Assembly (NCBI GenBank): GCA_030645955.1
Contig: JAUSMR010000063.1
Location: 1 to 13,988 of the forward strand
Direction of reading: 5' to 3'
Source: Gallionella sp.
GTDB taxonomy: Bacteria; Pseudomonadota; Gammaproteobacteria; Burkholderiales; Gallionellaceae
Length of the DNA: 13,988 nt
Positions 7,195-13,688 of this stretch are shown here, one piece after another; within the stretch, counting starts at the first letter, position 1; each line of letters opens with the position of its first letter. The position numbers and the translations under genes were made by a program. The notes below the pieces were generated by a model. The model had not been told where the DNA came from. It saw only the letters and a program-made list of their open reading frames with translations, and did no database searches.

Positions 7195-8423
7195 AGTATT
7201 GCCTTTCTGATGGCGTCCAGGATGACATCCGGATCATGCACCGCACCACCGCAGTGATTGACGCTGATTACCTTGCAGCGGCCGCCGGCGTTGCGTTCTA
7301 CTTCAAGCACCATCTGACCATAGTTGATTTCCGGCACCACGATAGCCTTAACCTTGGCGGATATTTCACGGATGCGTTTTTCGCAGAACGGCCAGATCGT
7401 AATCAGGCGCAGCGAACCGACCTTGATACCTTCCTTGCGCGCATCCTGGATGGCCTTGACGGCGATTCGCGAAGTGATGCCATAGGACACCACCACGACG
7501 TCGGCACCGTCGATCTGATCCTCGTCGAGGAGGATGATCTTGTCGGCATTGCCGTTTATCTTTTCCATCAGGTGGGTCACGACGATCTTGTTCTGATCTG
7601 CGGTCATGACCGGATAGCCGCGTTCGTTATGTGTCAGTCCGGTGACATGGAAGTTGTACCCATCGCCCGCCCGCACCATGGGATGACCGCCCTGACTGTC
7701 AAACTTGTAGGGACGGCAGTCCTCCTTGGGGCCGCTGTAGTTATTGCGCGGAATCACCTTGATCTGGTCGGCAGGCGGGATAACGACCTTCTCGTGCATG
7801 TGGCCGACAGTTTCGTCGGTCAGGATAATGACAGGTACCCGGTAGAACTCCGACAGATTGAAAGCCTCGATGGTGAGGTCGAAACATTCCTGCGGACTGT
7901 CCGGGCACAGGGCTATGATCATGTTGTCGCCATGCGCACCATAGCGCGCCTGCATCATGTCCTGCTGGGCGGTCAGCGTGGGCAGGCCGGTGGACGGACC
8001 GCCGCGCTGCACGTTGGCGATCACCATCGGGGTCTCGGTCATGCAAGCCAGTCCGAGGTTCTCCGTCATCAGGGAGAAACCGGGGCCGCAGGTCACGGTC
8101 ATGCATTTTTGCCCACCCCATGCCCCACCGATCAGGGCGGCGATGGAAGCAAGCTCGTCTTCCATCTGGATGAACATCGCCCCAACTTCCGGTGCACGCT
8201 CGGCAAAACGCTCGGCAGCTTCGGTCGAGGGCGTGATTGGATACCCGGCAAAGAAGCGGCAACCTGCCGCCAGCCCACCTTCAGCAATCGCGTGGTCGCC
8301 ATCCATGAAATGTGGGCCGGAGTCAACACCTTTGGGATCTGCGGTGGCAAAAGTAGCTCCGGCGTAACGTTCACTAGCGCGAACATTAGCCTGCTCTGAA
8401 ACTCCGCTTGGCTTCGTTTTCAC
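7191..8423 (-). CDS. korA: 2-oxoglutarate:ferredoxin oxidoreductase, alpha subunit
   Basis: A 410-residue KorA. YPITPST at 61-67 and GGPSTGLPT at 141-149 are hallmark motifs of the alpha subunit, which shapes the active site over the TPP of KorB and contributes to CoA and substrate binding. The C-terminal part (about 310-410) matches the transketolase-C-like domain. The start used here is GTG at 8423, overlapping the korD stop (GTGA), with AAGGAG about 10 bases upstream. This gives some 38 residues ahead of the conserved domain, which starts near HFMDGDH; initiation at Met40 is possible but lacks the coupling. It forms the catalytic heterotetramer with korB, korC and korD. Confidence 0.94.
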   Translation of the reverse strand: MKTKPSGVSEQANVRASERYAGATFATADPKGVDSGPHFMDGDHAIAEGGLAAGCRFFAGYPITPSTEAAERFAERAPEVGAMFIQMEDELASIAALIGGAWGGQKCMTVTCGPGFSLMTENLGLACMTETPMVIANVQRGGPSTGLPTLTAQQDMMQARYGAHGDNMIIALCPDSPQECFDLTIEAFNLSEFYRVPVIILTDETVGHMHEKVVIPPADQIKVIPRNNYSGPKEDCRPYKFDSQGGHPMVRAGDGYNFHVTGLTHNERGYPVMTADQNKIVVTHLMEKINGNADKIILLDEDQIDGADVVVVSYGITSRIAVKAIQDARKEGIKVGSLRLITIWPFCEKRIREISAKVKAIVVPEINYGQMVLEVERNAGGRCKVISVNHCGGAVHDPDVILDAIRKAIL

Positions 8424-8683
8424 TTATTTGTTTCTCCTTTTTTGGTTTCTTCTTCCATTGTCACGAAGATTGAAAACTCCGGACAGATCATCTGGCAAAA
8501 CATGCAATCGTGGCAGGCTTCAGGATTTTTCACATACGGGGGATGGTAGCCCTTGGCGTTGTACTCGGGAGAAATATCCAGAACTTGTTTGGGGCAAAAC
8601 TGCACACAGAAGCCGCAGCCCTTGCACCAATCGTTGCTGATAGTGACTTTGCCACGCAACTGCTTGAGGTCGTTGAAATACAT
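8420..8683 (-). CDS. korD: 2-oxoglutarate:ferredoxin oxidoreductase, delta (ferredoxin) subunit
   Basis: This 87-residue protein is a 2x[4Fe-4S] ferredoxin-type subunit. Cys20-23-26-30 and Cys57-60-63-67 are the two motifs, the first reading CKGCGFCVQFCP. It relays electrons from the TPP site to external ferredoxin. It opens the korDABC block, has a strong AAGGAGG ribosome-binding site 5 bases before ATG, and overlaps korA by 4 bp. Length and motif spacing are normal for KorD. The C-terminal dozen residues are Lys/Glu-rich and not part of the fold. Confidence 0.93.
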   Translation of the reverse strand: MYFNDLKQLRGKVTISNDWCKGCGFCVQFCPKQVLDISPEYNAKGYHPPYVKNPEACHDCMFCQMICPEFSIFVTMEEETKKGETNK

Positions 8684-8688
8684 CCTGT

Positions 8689-8695
8689 CCTCCTT
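8689..8695 (-). promoter_or_regulatory. Strong ribosome-binding site of korD
   Basis: AAGGAGG on the coding strand, 5 bases upstream of the korD ATG. It overlaps the hdrB stop codon (8694-8696), so ribosomes ending hdrB translation finish on the korD initiation site. It is the best Shine-Dalgarno match in the operon and marks the start of the kor block. Confidence 0.8.
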
Positions 8696-9590
8696 AGACC
8701 AGGCCGCGAGCCGCCAGCGCCGGCAGTGGATCGATATGGTGGAGGTCGAAGCGCAGCGCTGCGTCGTCGCAGCCGAACGCTATCGCCATCAACTGGGTAA
8801 AGTAAAGTACCGGTGTATTTTGAAAATCTGGATTGAGGCGCTTCGCGTCATCCTGGCGAAAATCCAGATTGAACGCGCACAGTGGGCAACTCACTACCAC
8901 CAGATCAGCCTGTTCTTCCTGAGCCGAAGCCATGATCTTGTCGGTGCGTTCAGCGATGATTTCCGGTTTGCCGACCGTGTGGAATGCGCCGCAGCATTCG
9001 GTCTTCTGCGAGAAGGGAACGGGCGTAGCGCCAAGGGCGGCGATCAGGTTTTCCATGATCATCGGATTTTCGACATCGTCAAAAGCGACTTCTTTCGGGC
9101 GCACCAGCAGGCAACCGTAGTAGCAGGCCACGCGCAGGCCTTTGAGCGGTTTTGTAACCTTCTCTGCCAGCTTGTCGAAGCCAACCCGGTCACGCAAGTA
9201 CTCAAGGAGATGAAGGACTTCAACATCGCCTTCGTATTTGGTTGTTTCGAGTGACAGAAAGTCGTTGATGGTCGCAAGCGCGTCGGCGCGTTGCTTCACG
9301 TCGATGTTGGCACGCTTGAGCGTGTTGTAGCACATCGCACAGGAAGTCATGAATTCGCTGGCCATGCCTTCTGTCTTGGCTTGGGCTTCCTTGACGCGAA
9401 TCATGTTGGTTATCGGGGCCACCCGGTTCATCACGTTGTCGGAGTCCAGCGCATGCACCGTGCCGCAGCAATTCCAGCGATCCAGTTCCTCGACCTCGAC
9501 ATCCAGTTTCTCCATCGACGAGACCGTAGAAACGTCGAAGTTTCTGGCTTGGTTTTTTAAGGTGCAACCGGGGTAATAAATGAGCTTCAT
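8694..9590 (-). CDS. hdrB: HdrB: heterodisulfide reductase subunit with two CCG (non-cubane cluster) domains
   Basis: This 298-residue protein has two complete cysteine-rich CCG domains: Cys9, Cys41-Cys42, Cys84, Cys87, and Cys160 (or Cys156), Cys199-Cys200, Cys235, Cys238. In methanogen HdrB the same cysteine layout binds two non-cubane [4Fe-4S] clusters that reduce the CoM-CoB disulfide. All ligands are intact, so a disulfide-type active site is expected. The natural substrate in a betaproteobacterium is unknown. Because this gene and hdrC follow a fumarate-reductase pair, electrons may instead pass between HdrB and FrdAB, as FrdB-HdrB-type domains do in archaeal thiol:fumarate reductase. 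It starts 21 bp after hdrC and its stop overlaps the korD ribosome site. Confidence 0.94.
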   Translation of the reverse strand: MKLIYYPGCTLKNQARNFDVSTVSSMEKLDVEVEELDRWNCCGTVHALDSDNVMNRVAPITNMIRVKEAQAKTEGMASEFMTSCAMCYNTLKRANIDVKQRADALATINDFLSLETTKYEGDVEVLHLLEYLRDRVGFDKLAEKVTKPLKGLRVACYYGCLLVRPKEVAFDDVENPMIMENLIAALGATPVPFSQKTECCGAFHTVGKPEIIAERTDKIMASAQEEQADLVVVSCPLCAFNLDFRQDDAKRLNPDFQNTPVLYFTQLMAIAFGCDDAALRFDLHHIDPLPALAARGLV

Positions 9591-9611
9591 TGGCTTAATT
9601 TTCGCAATCCA

Positions 9612-10031
9612 TCAGGAGGTCAGTTTACGCATGGCGCTGATCGTGGCGATTGGCGGCAATACGCTGCGCGCCTCGGGTGACAGTTCCATGATTTTAAGGT
9701 AGTCGTTGCGCTCGCCGTCGCGCAAAACTGTCATGCGCAATGATTCAATGACCTCGGCGATTTTTATATCCTTCGGGCAACGCGAGTTGCATGTAAGACA
9801 GGACACGCACATCCAGATCGAGCGCGCTGCCAGCAACTGCTCCTTCATTCCCAGTTGTGCCAGGCGGATGATCTGGTTCGGCAGCACATCCATGTGGGCC
9901 GCCATCGGGCATCCGGCAGAACACTTGCCGCACTGGTAACAGGCAAGTAATTTCTGGCCGCTGATCTTTTCGATCTTGGCGACAAAATCTCTTTCGGTAC
10001 GAGCTGTAGTTATTCGCAAGGTAGGTTCCAT
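9612..10031 (-). CDS. hdrC: HdrC: 2x[4Fe-4S] heterodisulfide reductase subunit
   Basis: Read from ATG at 10031 this is a 139-residue protein with two ferredoxin-type motifs, Cys31-34-37-41 (CYQCGKCSAGCP) and Cys75-78-81-85 (CVSCLTCNSRCP), the classical HdrC dicluster. It wires HdrA to HdrB. An in-frame ATG at 10094 would give 160 residues but would overlap the upstream gene by 53 bp and add a stretch with no family resemblance, so the downstream start, 10 bp after the upstream stop, is preferred. Its ribosome site is weak (GAG), suggesting coupling to the gene before it. No membrane segment is present, in line with soluble HdrABC rather than membrane HdrDE. Confidence 0.93.
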   Translation of the reverse strand: MEPTLRITTARTERDFVAKIEKISGQKLLACYQCGKCSAGCPMAAHMDVLPNQIIRLAQLGMKEQLLAARSIWMCVSCLTCNSRCPKDIKIAEVIESLRMTVLRDGERNDYLKIMELSPEARSVLPPIATISAMRKLTS

Positions 10032-10041
10032 GATCGCTCGT

Positions 10042-10575
10042 TCAGAACTTTCCGTCCATGCGGAACTCGGGGGTGTCGAGCCACAATCCGACATTCAGGA
10101 TGCTGTCCAGCTGTGCCTGGAGAGCATCGTATTGGGAGCATTCCTCAAGGATCATCTTGCCTATCAGCTCGATAATCTCCGGGTCCTGGGTGTGGTCCGC
10201 CATCTCCTTGAGCAGGTGGATGGCCCGCCGCTCCAATTCCATGGCCATGCGCAATGCCTGCGTGTCATCGGCGACTGCTATCATACCCCGATGAGTAACG
10301 GCTGCTTCCATCTCGGCGATTACATTTGACGGGTGAGCGTTCGCCGCCTCTTCTGCGGCGAGGCGCTGCCACTCGTCCTTGCCGATAATGGCGCTGAATA
10401 TCTTGTGCACGTCTTCCATGTGCCATGGCTCTTCCTTTGCCAGGCGGAGGAACATGGCTTTACCGCTTGAATTTTGCGTCATCTCTGCTGCGTGGCGGTA
10501 GAAATGTTCCTCGCCGTACTCGAAACTGAGCGCAGTGCGGGCCAGTTCGATCACTCTGTCATCGATATGTGTCAT
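10042..10575 (-). CDS. Ferritin-like/rubrerythrin-type four-helix protein (putative di-iron)
   Basis: A 177-residue all-helical protein with rubrerythrin-like carboxylate motifs. Helix 1 has FEYGEEHFYRH (17-27), helix 2 EExxH (Glu48-Glu49, His52), helix 3 ELERRAIHLL (113-122), and helix 4 EECSQYDAL (144-152). The fourth helix would normally give ExxH but has Glu145 and Gln148, so one metal ligand looks changed. There is no rubredoxin domain. Rubrerythrin-family proteins remove peroxide or hold iron in anaerobes; here one could protect or supply iron to the many oxygen-labile clusters encoded around it. It lies 18 bp after frdA (GGAG 8 bases before ATG) and 10 bp before hdrC. Fold assignment is likely; activity is not established. 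Confidence 0.72.
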   Translation of the reverse strand: MTHIDDRVIELARTALSFEYGEEHFYRHAAEMTQNSSGKAMFLRLAKEEPWHMEDVHKIFSAIIGKDEWQRLAAEEAANAHPSNVIAEMEAAVTHRGMIAVADDTQALRMAMELERRAIHLLKEMADHTQDPEIIELIGKMILEECSQYDALQAQLDSILNVGLWLDTPEFRMDGKF

Positions 10576-10593
10576 TGGTCTGACTCCGGCGCC

Positions 10594-12309
10594 TCAGGCG
10601 TCCGGCCTTTCATCAAACAGGCGGTTTTGCAGCACCGAAGAACCTGGCAGCACATTGTTGCCGCGCAACAACTGGCGTTTCTTGACATCCTTGGGCGCAT
10701 AAGATGGCAATAGCACCGGTGTGACCAGATCGGTCTTCACGCCAGCATTCGCCAGTTCTTTTTCGTAGCTGTCGAGATGGGCCAGGCTGAGTTTCCCGAG
10801 CTTGACGGTCTTGGCGTACTCACCTGCAAAACGCCCGGCTCGCTGGCCAAATACGTTGTAGTCGAGCACCGAGTTGCCCATCAGCCGGTTGCGGCCATGC
10901 AGGCCGCCAGTGGCCTCGCCCGCCACGTAGAGACCTGGGATATCGGTCTCGCAGCGCTCGTTAATTTCGATGCCGCCATTCTGGTAGTGCAGCGACGGAT
11001 AAATCAGCATTGGCAGCTTCGCGATGTCGATGCCGTAGCGGATGAACTGGCGATACATCGCCGGAAAATGCTTTTCGGTGTAACCCTCGCCATGCAGCAT
11101 GTCGATCAGCGGCGAATCCAGCCACACGCCGACGCGCCCCGACGGCGTCGGAACACCGCCGCCGTTCTGCACGCACTCGCGGATGATGGCCGAAGCCTCG
11201 ATGTCGCGCGGCTCGCGCGGGAAGACGAACAGCTCGCCTTCCTTGTTCAGCGGTTGGCCGCCCGCGCCGCGGATTGCCTCGGTGACCAGGAAGCCGGCAA
11301 TCTGCTCGGGAAACGAGACACCCGTCGGGTGGTACTGGACGGAATCCATGTACATCAGCTTCGCTCCCGCGCGGTAGGCCATCACCAGCCCGTCGCCGGT
11401 AGAGCCGTAGTGGTTGGTGGTGTCGAAACCGCGGATATGCAGGCGGCCGTAGCCGCCGGTGGCGACCAGCGTGGATTTCGCCTTGACAGTAAAAAACTCC
11501 TCACTGTCCATGTCGTAGAGAACCGCACCGGCACAACGGCCTTTGTCGTCCATGATCAATTCAACAGCCGGCATGAATTCCTTGATATCGATCATGTCGG
11601 GATGGTTGCGCACCTCGTCCATCAGCGTGCGCATGATCATCGCGCCGGTGTAGTCGCGGCAGGAAAGCATGCGCTTCCTCGATGTGCCGCCGCCGTGCAT
11701 GACCTTCATCGAACCGTCCTGCTCCTTGTCCCACACCACACCCAGGTCTTCAAGCCACTTCACCACGCCGGGGCCGTCTTCTGTGAGCGCCCTGACCAAT
11801 TCCGGCTTGTTCTCGAAGTGGCCGCCGCCAATGGCATCCAGATAATGGCGTGTCGGGGAGTCGGTGCGCGACACGGCGGCCTGCATGCCGCCCTGCGACA
11901 TCATCGAATTGGCATCGCCCATGCGCAGCTTGGTGGCGATGATCGAGCGTATCCCGTGTTCTTTCATCGCAACCAGTGCAGCATTGCAGCCGGCGCCACC
12001 GCCGCCAATGATTAAAAGGTCGGTTTCGAAATCCGGTTTGTCAAGGTTTACCTGTACGCCGCGCAGCCAGGAGTGCGACTCAAGCAATTCGGACACTTCG
12101 GTGGTCAGCGTCTCACCCTTGTTGGGGCCGACACGCACCGGACGGCGGGCACTGGATTCGTAATCGGGATGAAAGCCCTCCAAAACTGCTTGACGCTCTT
12201 CCGCATTCATCGGCGGGTATACAGGATCAGGTTTCCTGGCCAACTCCAAACGCTTTGCGCGCGTTTGAGCCACTTTGCTCAACGATTCTGTCATGTAATC
12301 TGGATACAT
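10594..12309 (-). CDS. frdA: Soluble fumarate reductase/succinate dehydrogenase-type flavoprotein (TfrA-like)
   Basis: This 571-residue flavoprotein interconverts fumarate and succinate. After a leader of about 95 residues, the FAD Rossmann motif GGGGAG lies at 102-107. Residues aligning with the FrdA active site are present: HPTG (His327), TEAIRG (Thr343-Glu344), Arg368, HYQNGG (His441) and NRLMGNS (Arg475). The histidine that covalently binds FAD in SdhA/FrdA appears replaced by Asn134 (GDANSMMSQGG), so FAD should be non-covalent, as in soluble enzymes. The C-terminal helical domain is only about 80 residues, shorter than in membrane-bound SdhA. No anchor subunits are encoded nearby. The ATG has AGAGGA 6 bases upstream. 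Fumarate reduction is favoured by the KOR and mdh context, but direction is not proven; L-aspartate oxidase is a less likely alternative. Confidence 0.88.
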   Translation of the reverse strand: MYPDYMTESLSKVAQTRAKRLELARKPDPVYPPMNAEERQAVLEGFHPDYESSARRPVRVGPNKGETLTTEVSELLESHSWLRGVQVNLDKPDFETDLLIIGGGGAGCNAALVAMKEHGIRSIIATKLRMGDANSMMSQGGMQAAVSRTDSPTRHYLDAIGGGHFENKPELVRALTEDGPGVVKWLEDLGVVWDKEQDGSMKVMHGGGTSRKRMLSCRDYTGAMIMRTLMDEVRNHPDMIDIKEFMPAVELIMDDKGRCAGAVLYDMDSEEFFTVKAKSTLVATGGYGRLHIRGFDTTNHYGSTGDGLVMAYRAGAKLMYMDSVQYHPTGVSFPEQIAGFLVTEAIRGAGGQPLNKEGELFVFPREPRDIEASAIIRECVQNGGGVPTPSGRVGVWLDSPLIDMLHGEGYTEKHFPAMYRQFIRYGIDIAKLPMLIYPSLHYQNGGIEINERCETDIPGLYVAGEATGGLHGRNRLMGNSVLDYNVFGQRAGRFAGEYAKTVKLGKLSLAHLDSYEKELANAGVKTDLVTPVLLPSYAPKDVKKRQLLRGNNVLPGSSVLQNRLFDERPDA

Positions 12310-12354
12310 CTTAAATCCTCTCTAATTCCGTGTGCTGGTCATTACGTGTGCTGG

Positions 12355-13098
12355 TTATTCCGAATCGCGGGCGTAGTAACGTTTCGTTAAATTCTCGCGG
12401 CTCATCGACATCAGTTCGGCGTACTCCGCGTCGTAGACACCCTCCTCCACGGCTTTGACACGCTCCGCCAGTTCCGGGCTGTCCTTGCGCAGGTAGCGGC
12501 CATAGAGGCGCTTCGCCATGATAGCCATCAAAGGTTGCGTGATCTCGGCCGGGCAACGCAGCATGCACAGCCCGCAAACAACACAATCGAAGGAAAGATC
12601 CATCACCGTCGCAATATCGCCCCGTTTGGCGGCCTGTACGTAATCCATGACCTGCAGCCCCTGGGGGCAGGACCTGGTGCAGGTGTTGCACGCGACACAA
12701 CGGAATACCGACGGGTACATCTCATTTATGGCGCTGACATTGGGCTTGAGCTTCTCGATGTCGTAAATCGCCTTTTCGGCCGGAACCGAGGGTATCTGGG
12801 CAAGCGTCATACCCTCCTCGGCCAGAGTCATGCAGGCCAGGCCGGTACGAATCTTGTAGTCTCCGGGCAGCCGGTAAATGGTGGCGCAGGCACCGCAATA
12901 GCCCTCGCGGCAACCTGCGCCACGGATGATCTGGTGGCCGGCATACTCAATGGCGCCCATGATCGTCGCCTCCGCCGGCACCTCGTAAGCCTTGCCCATG
13001 ATATAGACTGTAATCAGGCTTTGTTCCACCACATCTTGCTTTCCGTCAGCCTGTGAATCCGACAATTTCTTGTTTGTTTCTGTCTTCACGCTCGTCAT
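12355..13098 (-). CDS. frdB: Fumarate reductase-type iron-sulfur subunit (2Fe-2S plus 4Fe-4S dicluster)
   Basis: From ATG at 13098 this is a 247-residue iron-sulfur protein. The N-terminal domain (about 27-110) is a plant-type ferredoxin with GCREGYCGAC (Cys63, 68, 71) and Cys89 for a [2Fe-2S] cluster. The C-terminal domain has Cys134-137-140-144 and Cys172-175-178-182. In classical SdhB/FrdB the last motif is irregular and holds a [3Fe-4S] cluster; here both are regular ferredoxin motifs only 38 residues apart, more like HdrC. The start is set by AAAGG 8 bases upstream of ATG; a longer in-frame reading from TTG at 13146 lacks that support. First gene of the operon, 45 bp before frdA. Confidence 0.88.
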   Translation of the reverse strand: MTSVKTETNKKLSDSQADGKQDVVEQSLITVYIMGKAYEVPAEATIMGAIEYAGHQIIRGAGCREGYCGACATIYRLPGDYKIRTGLACMTLAEEGMTLAQIPSVPAEKAIYDIEKLKPNVSAINEMYPSVFRCVACNTCTRSCPQGLQVMDYVQAAKRGDIATVMDLSFDCVVCGLCMLRCPAEITQPLMAIMAKRLYGRYLRKDSPELAERVKAVEEGVYDAEYAELMSMSRENLTKRYYARDSE

Positions 13099-13106
13099 AA
13101 TGAATA

Positions 13107-13111
13107 CCTTT
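13107..13111 (-). promoter_or_regulatory. Ribosome-binding site fixing the frdB start
   Basis: AAAGG on the coding strand, 8 bases before the ATG at 13098. The competing TTG at 13146 has only a distant purine run upstream, so this site decides for the shorter FrdB. Confidence 0.65.
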
Positions 13112-13184
13112 AAATTTTGGCAAAGAAGTGGTTTTCGTTTACCCAATCAAACTTCTTTTTTACGACATTCCAACCTGTATCTAG

Positions 13185-13196
13185 TTCCCATGGGAA
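13185..13196. promoter_or_regulatory. Palindrome TTCCCATGGGAA upstream of frdB
   Basis: A perfect 12-bp palindrome, flanked by near-symmetric bases, 87 bp upstream of the frdB start codon. The position suits an operator for a dimeric regulator. The symmetry is seen; binding is inferred and a chance palindrome is possible. Confidence 0.35.
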
Positions 13197-13224
13197 ACTT
13201 GGCCGCACTGCGACCGGAGCCAAT

Positions 13225-13252
13225 ATCTTGAGCTAGGGGAGAACATCTTGAG
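13225..13252. repeat. Direct repeat ATCTTGAG, 20-bp period
   Basis: ATCTTGAG occurs at 13225-13232 and 13245-13252, start-to-start 20 bp, about two helical turns, so both copies face the same side of the DNA. The preceding bases also agree (A, T/C, then ATCTTGAG). It lies 127-154 bp upstream of the frdB start, where an activator would bind. The regulator is unknown. Confidence 0.4.
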
Positions 13253-13576
13253 TGTTGTGAGCATAATCCGCTCCGCCACTTCGATATTTTTCGTGTGAAT
13301 TTTTTTCGTGATTTGGATTATAAAGATGTTTGTGAAAGATTGACAAGAGGGTAATAGCAAAAAATACTTGGTATGAACAACTCCGGATTTTGCGGTTTTA
13401 CACAAGATGCAAGAAAATACGGCTAATTAGGTTCAAAACATGCGTGATGTGCGATCAATACGATTAAGGAGGAATCTTAAAAAGATTTCAGAGTTCGCTC
13501 CAAATACAAAGCGCAAACTATTTTTAGTTTCGGCCAACCTAAACGTTACATACTTGAAACTACGTTTTGCCGCGCC

Positions 13577-13593
13577 GCATATGTTTGATATGC
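13577..13593. repeat. Short inverted repeat GCATAT-N5-ATATGC
   Basis: Perfect six-base arms around GTTTG in the AT-rich divergent region. It may be an operator for either flanking transcription unit, but short palindromes are expected by chance in such DNA. Confidence 0.3.
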
Positions 13594-13625
13594 AAGTCAC
13601 GCAACGCAGCATAACCAGCGACTTG

Positions 13626-13644
13626 GCTGTCGTCTAATGACAGC
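13626..13644. repeat. Short inverted repeat GCTGTC-N7-GACAGC
   Basis: Perfect six-base arms around a seven-base loop, about 160 bp upstream of mdh. There is no following T-run, so it is not called a terminator. Confidence 0.3.
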
Positions 13645-13688
13645 TTAGTCGAATGGCTAGTAGTTTCATCAGTTGGGATGAATTGTAG

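Larger units (their letters stand above)
82..13098 (-). other. Predicted 14-gene operon frdBA-ferritin-hdrCB-korDABC-hdrA-mvhD-flx-type genes
   Basis: Fourteen genes lie on the same strand, either overlapping or separated by at most 45 bp, with no internal terminator-like hairpin and T-run that I can see. Overlaps of 4 bp (stop and start sharing ATGA or GTGA) occur at korD/korA, korA/korB, korC/hdrA and mvhD/dicluster protein, and an 11-bp overlap precedes the last gene. The largest gaps are 45 bp (frdB-frdA) and 34 bp (hdrA-mvhD). The hdr genes are split by the kor block (hdrCB upstream, hdrA downstream), which argues that KOR and Hdr are made and used together. A promoter is expected in 13099-13805. 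Operon status is inferred from spacing. Confidence 0.85.

Noticed and set aside
7236..8399. Plus-strand open frame of 387 codons opposite korA
   Set aside because: Antisense shadow of korA; no motifs and no operon logic.
3435..10031. Sulfur-oxidation sHdr system
   Set aside because: HdrA is the long form, there is no second HdrB/HdrC set and no lipoate-binding protein gene.
10032..10094. Longer HdrC start at 10094
   Set aside because: It would overlap the ferritin-like gene by 53 bp and adds residues without HdrC similarity; ATG at 10031 is better placed.
10777..12015. Plus-strand open frame of 412 codons opposite frdA
   Set aside because: Antisense shadow of frdA; composition typical of the reverse strand of GC-rich coding DNA.
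13099..13146. Longer FrdB start (TTG at 13146)
   Set aside because: Rare start codon without a well-spaced ribosome site; ATG at 13098 has AAAGG 8 bases upstream.
13181..13405. Small minus-strand frame of 74 codons upstream of frdB
   Set aside because: It covers the likely promoter region, has no coding character and no family resemblance.
13440..13637. Small plus-strand frame of 65 codons in the divergent region
   Set aside because: No good ribosome site before its ATG, AT-rich composition unlike neighbours, and no recognisable features. A strong AAGGAGG at 13466-13472 lies inside it but has no start codon at the right distance.
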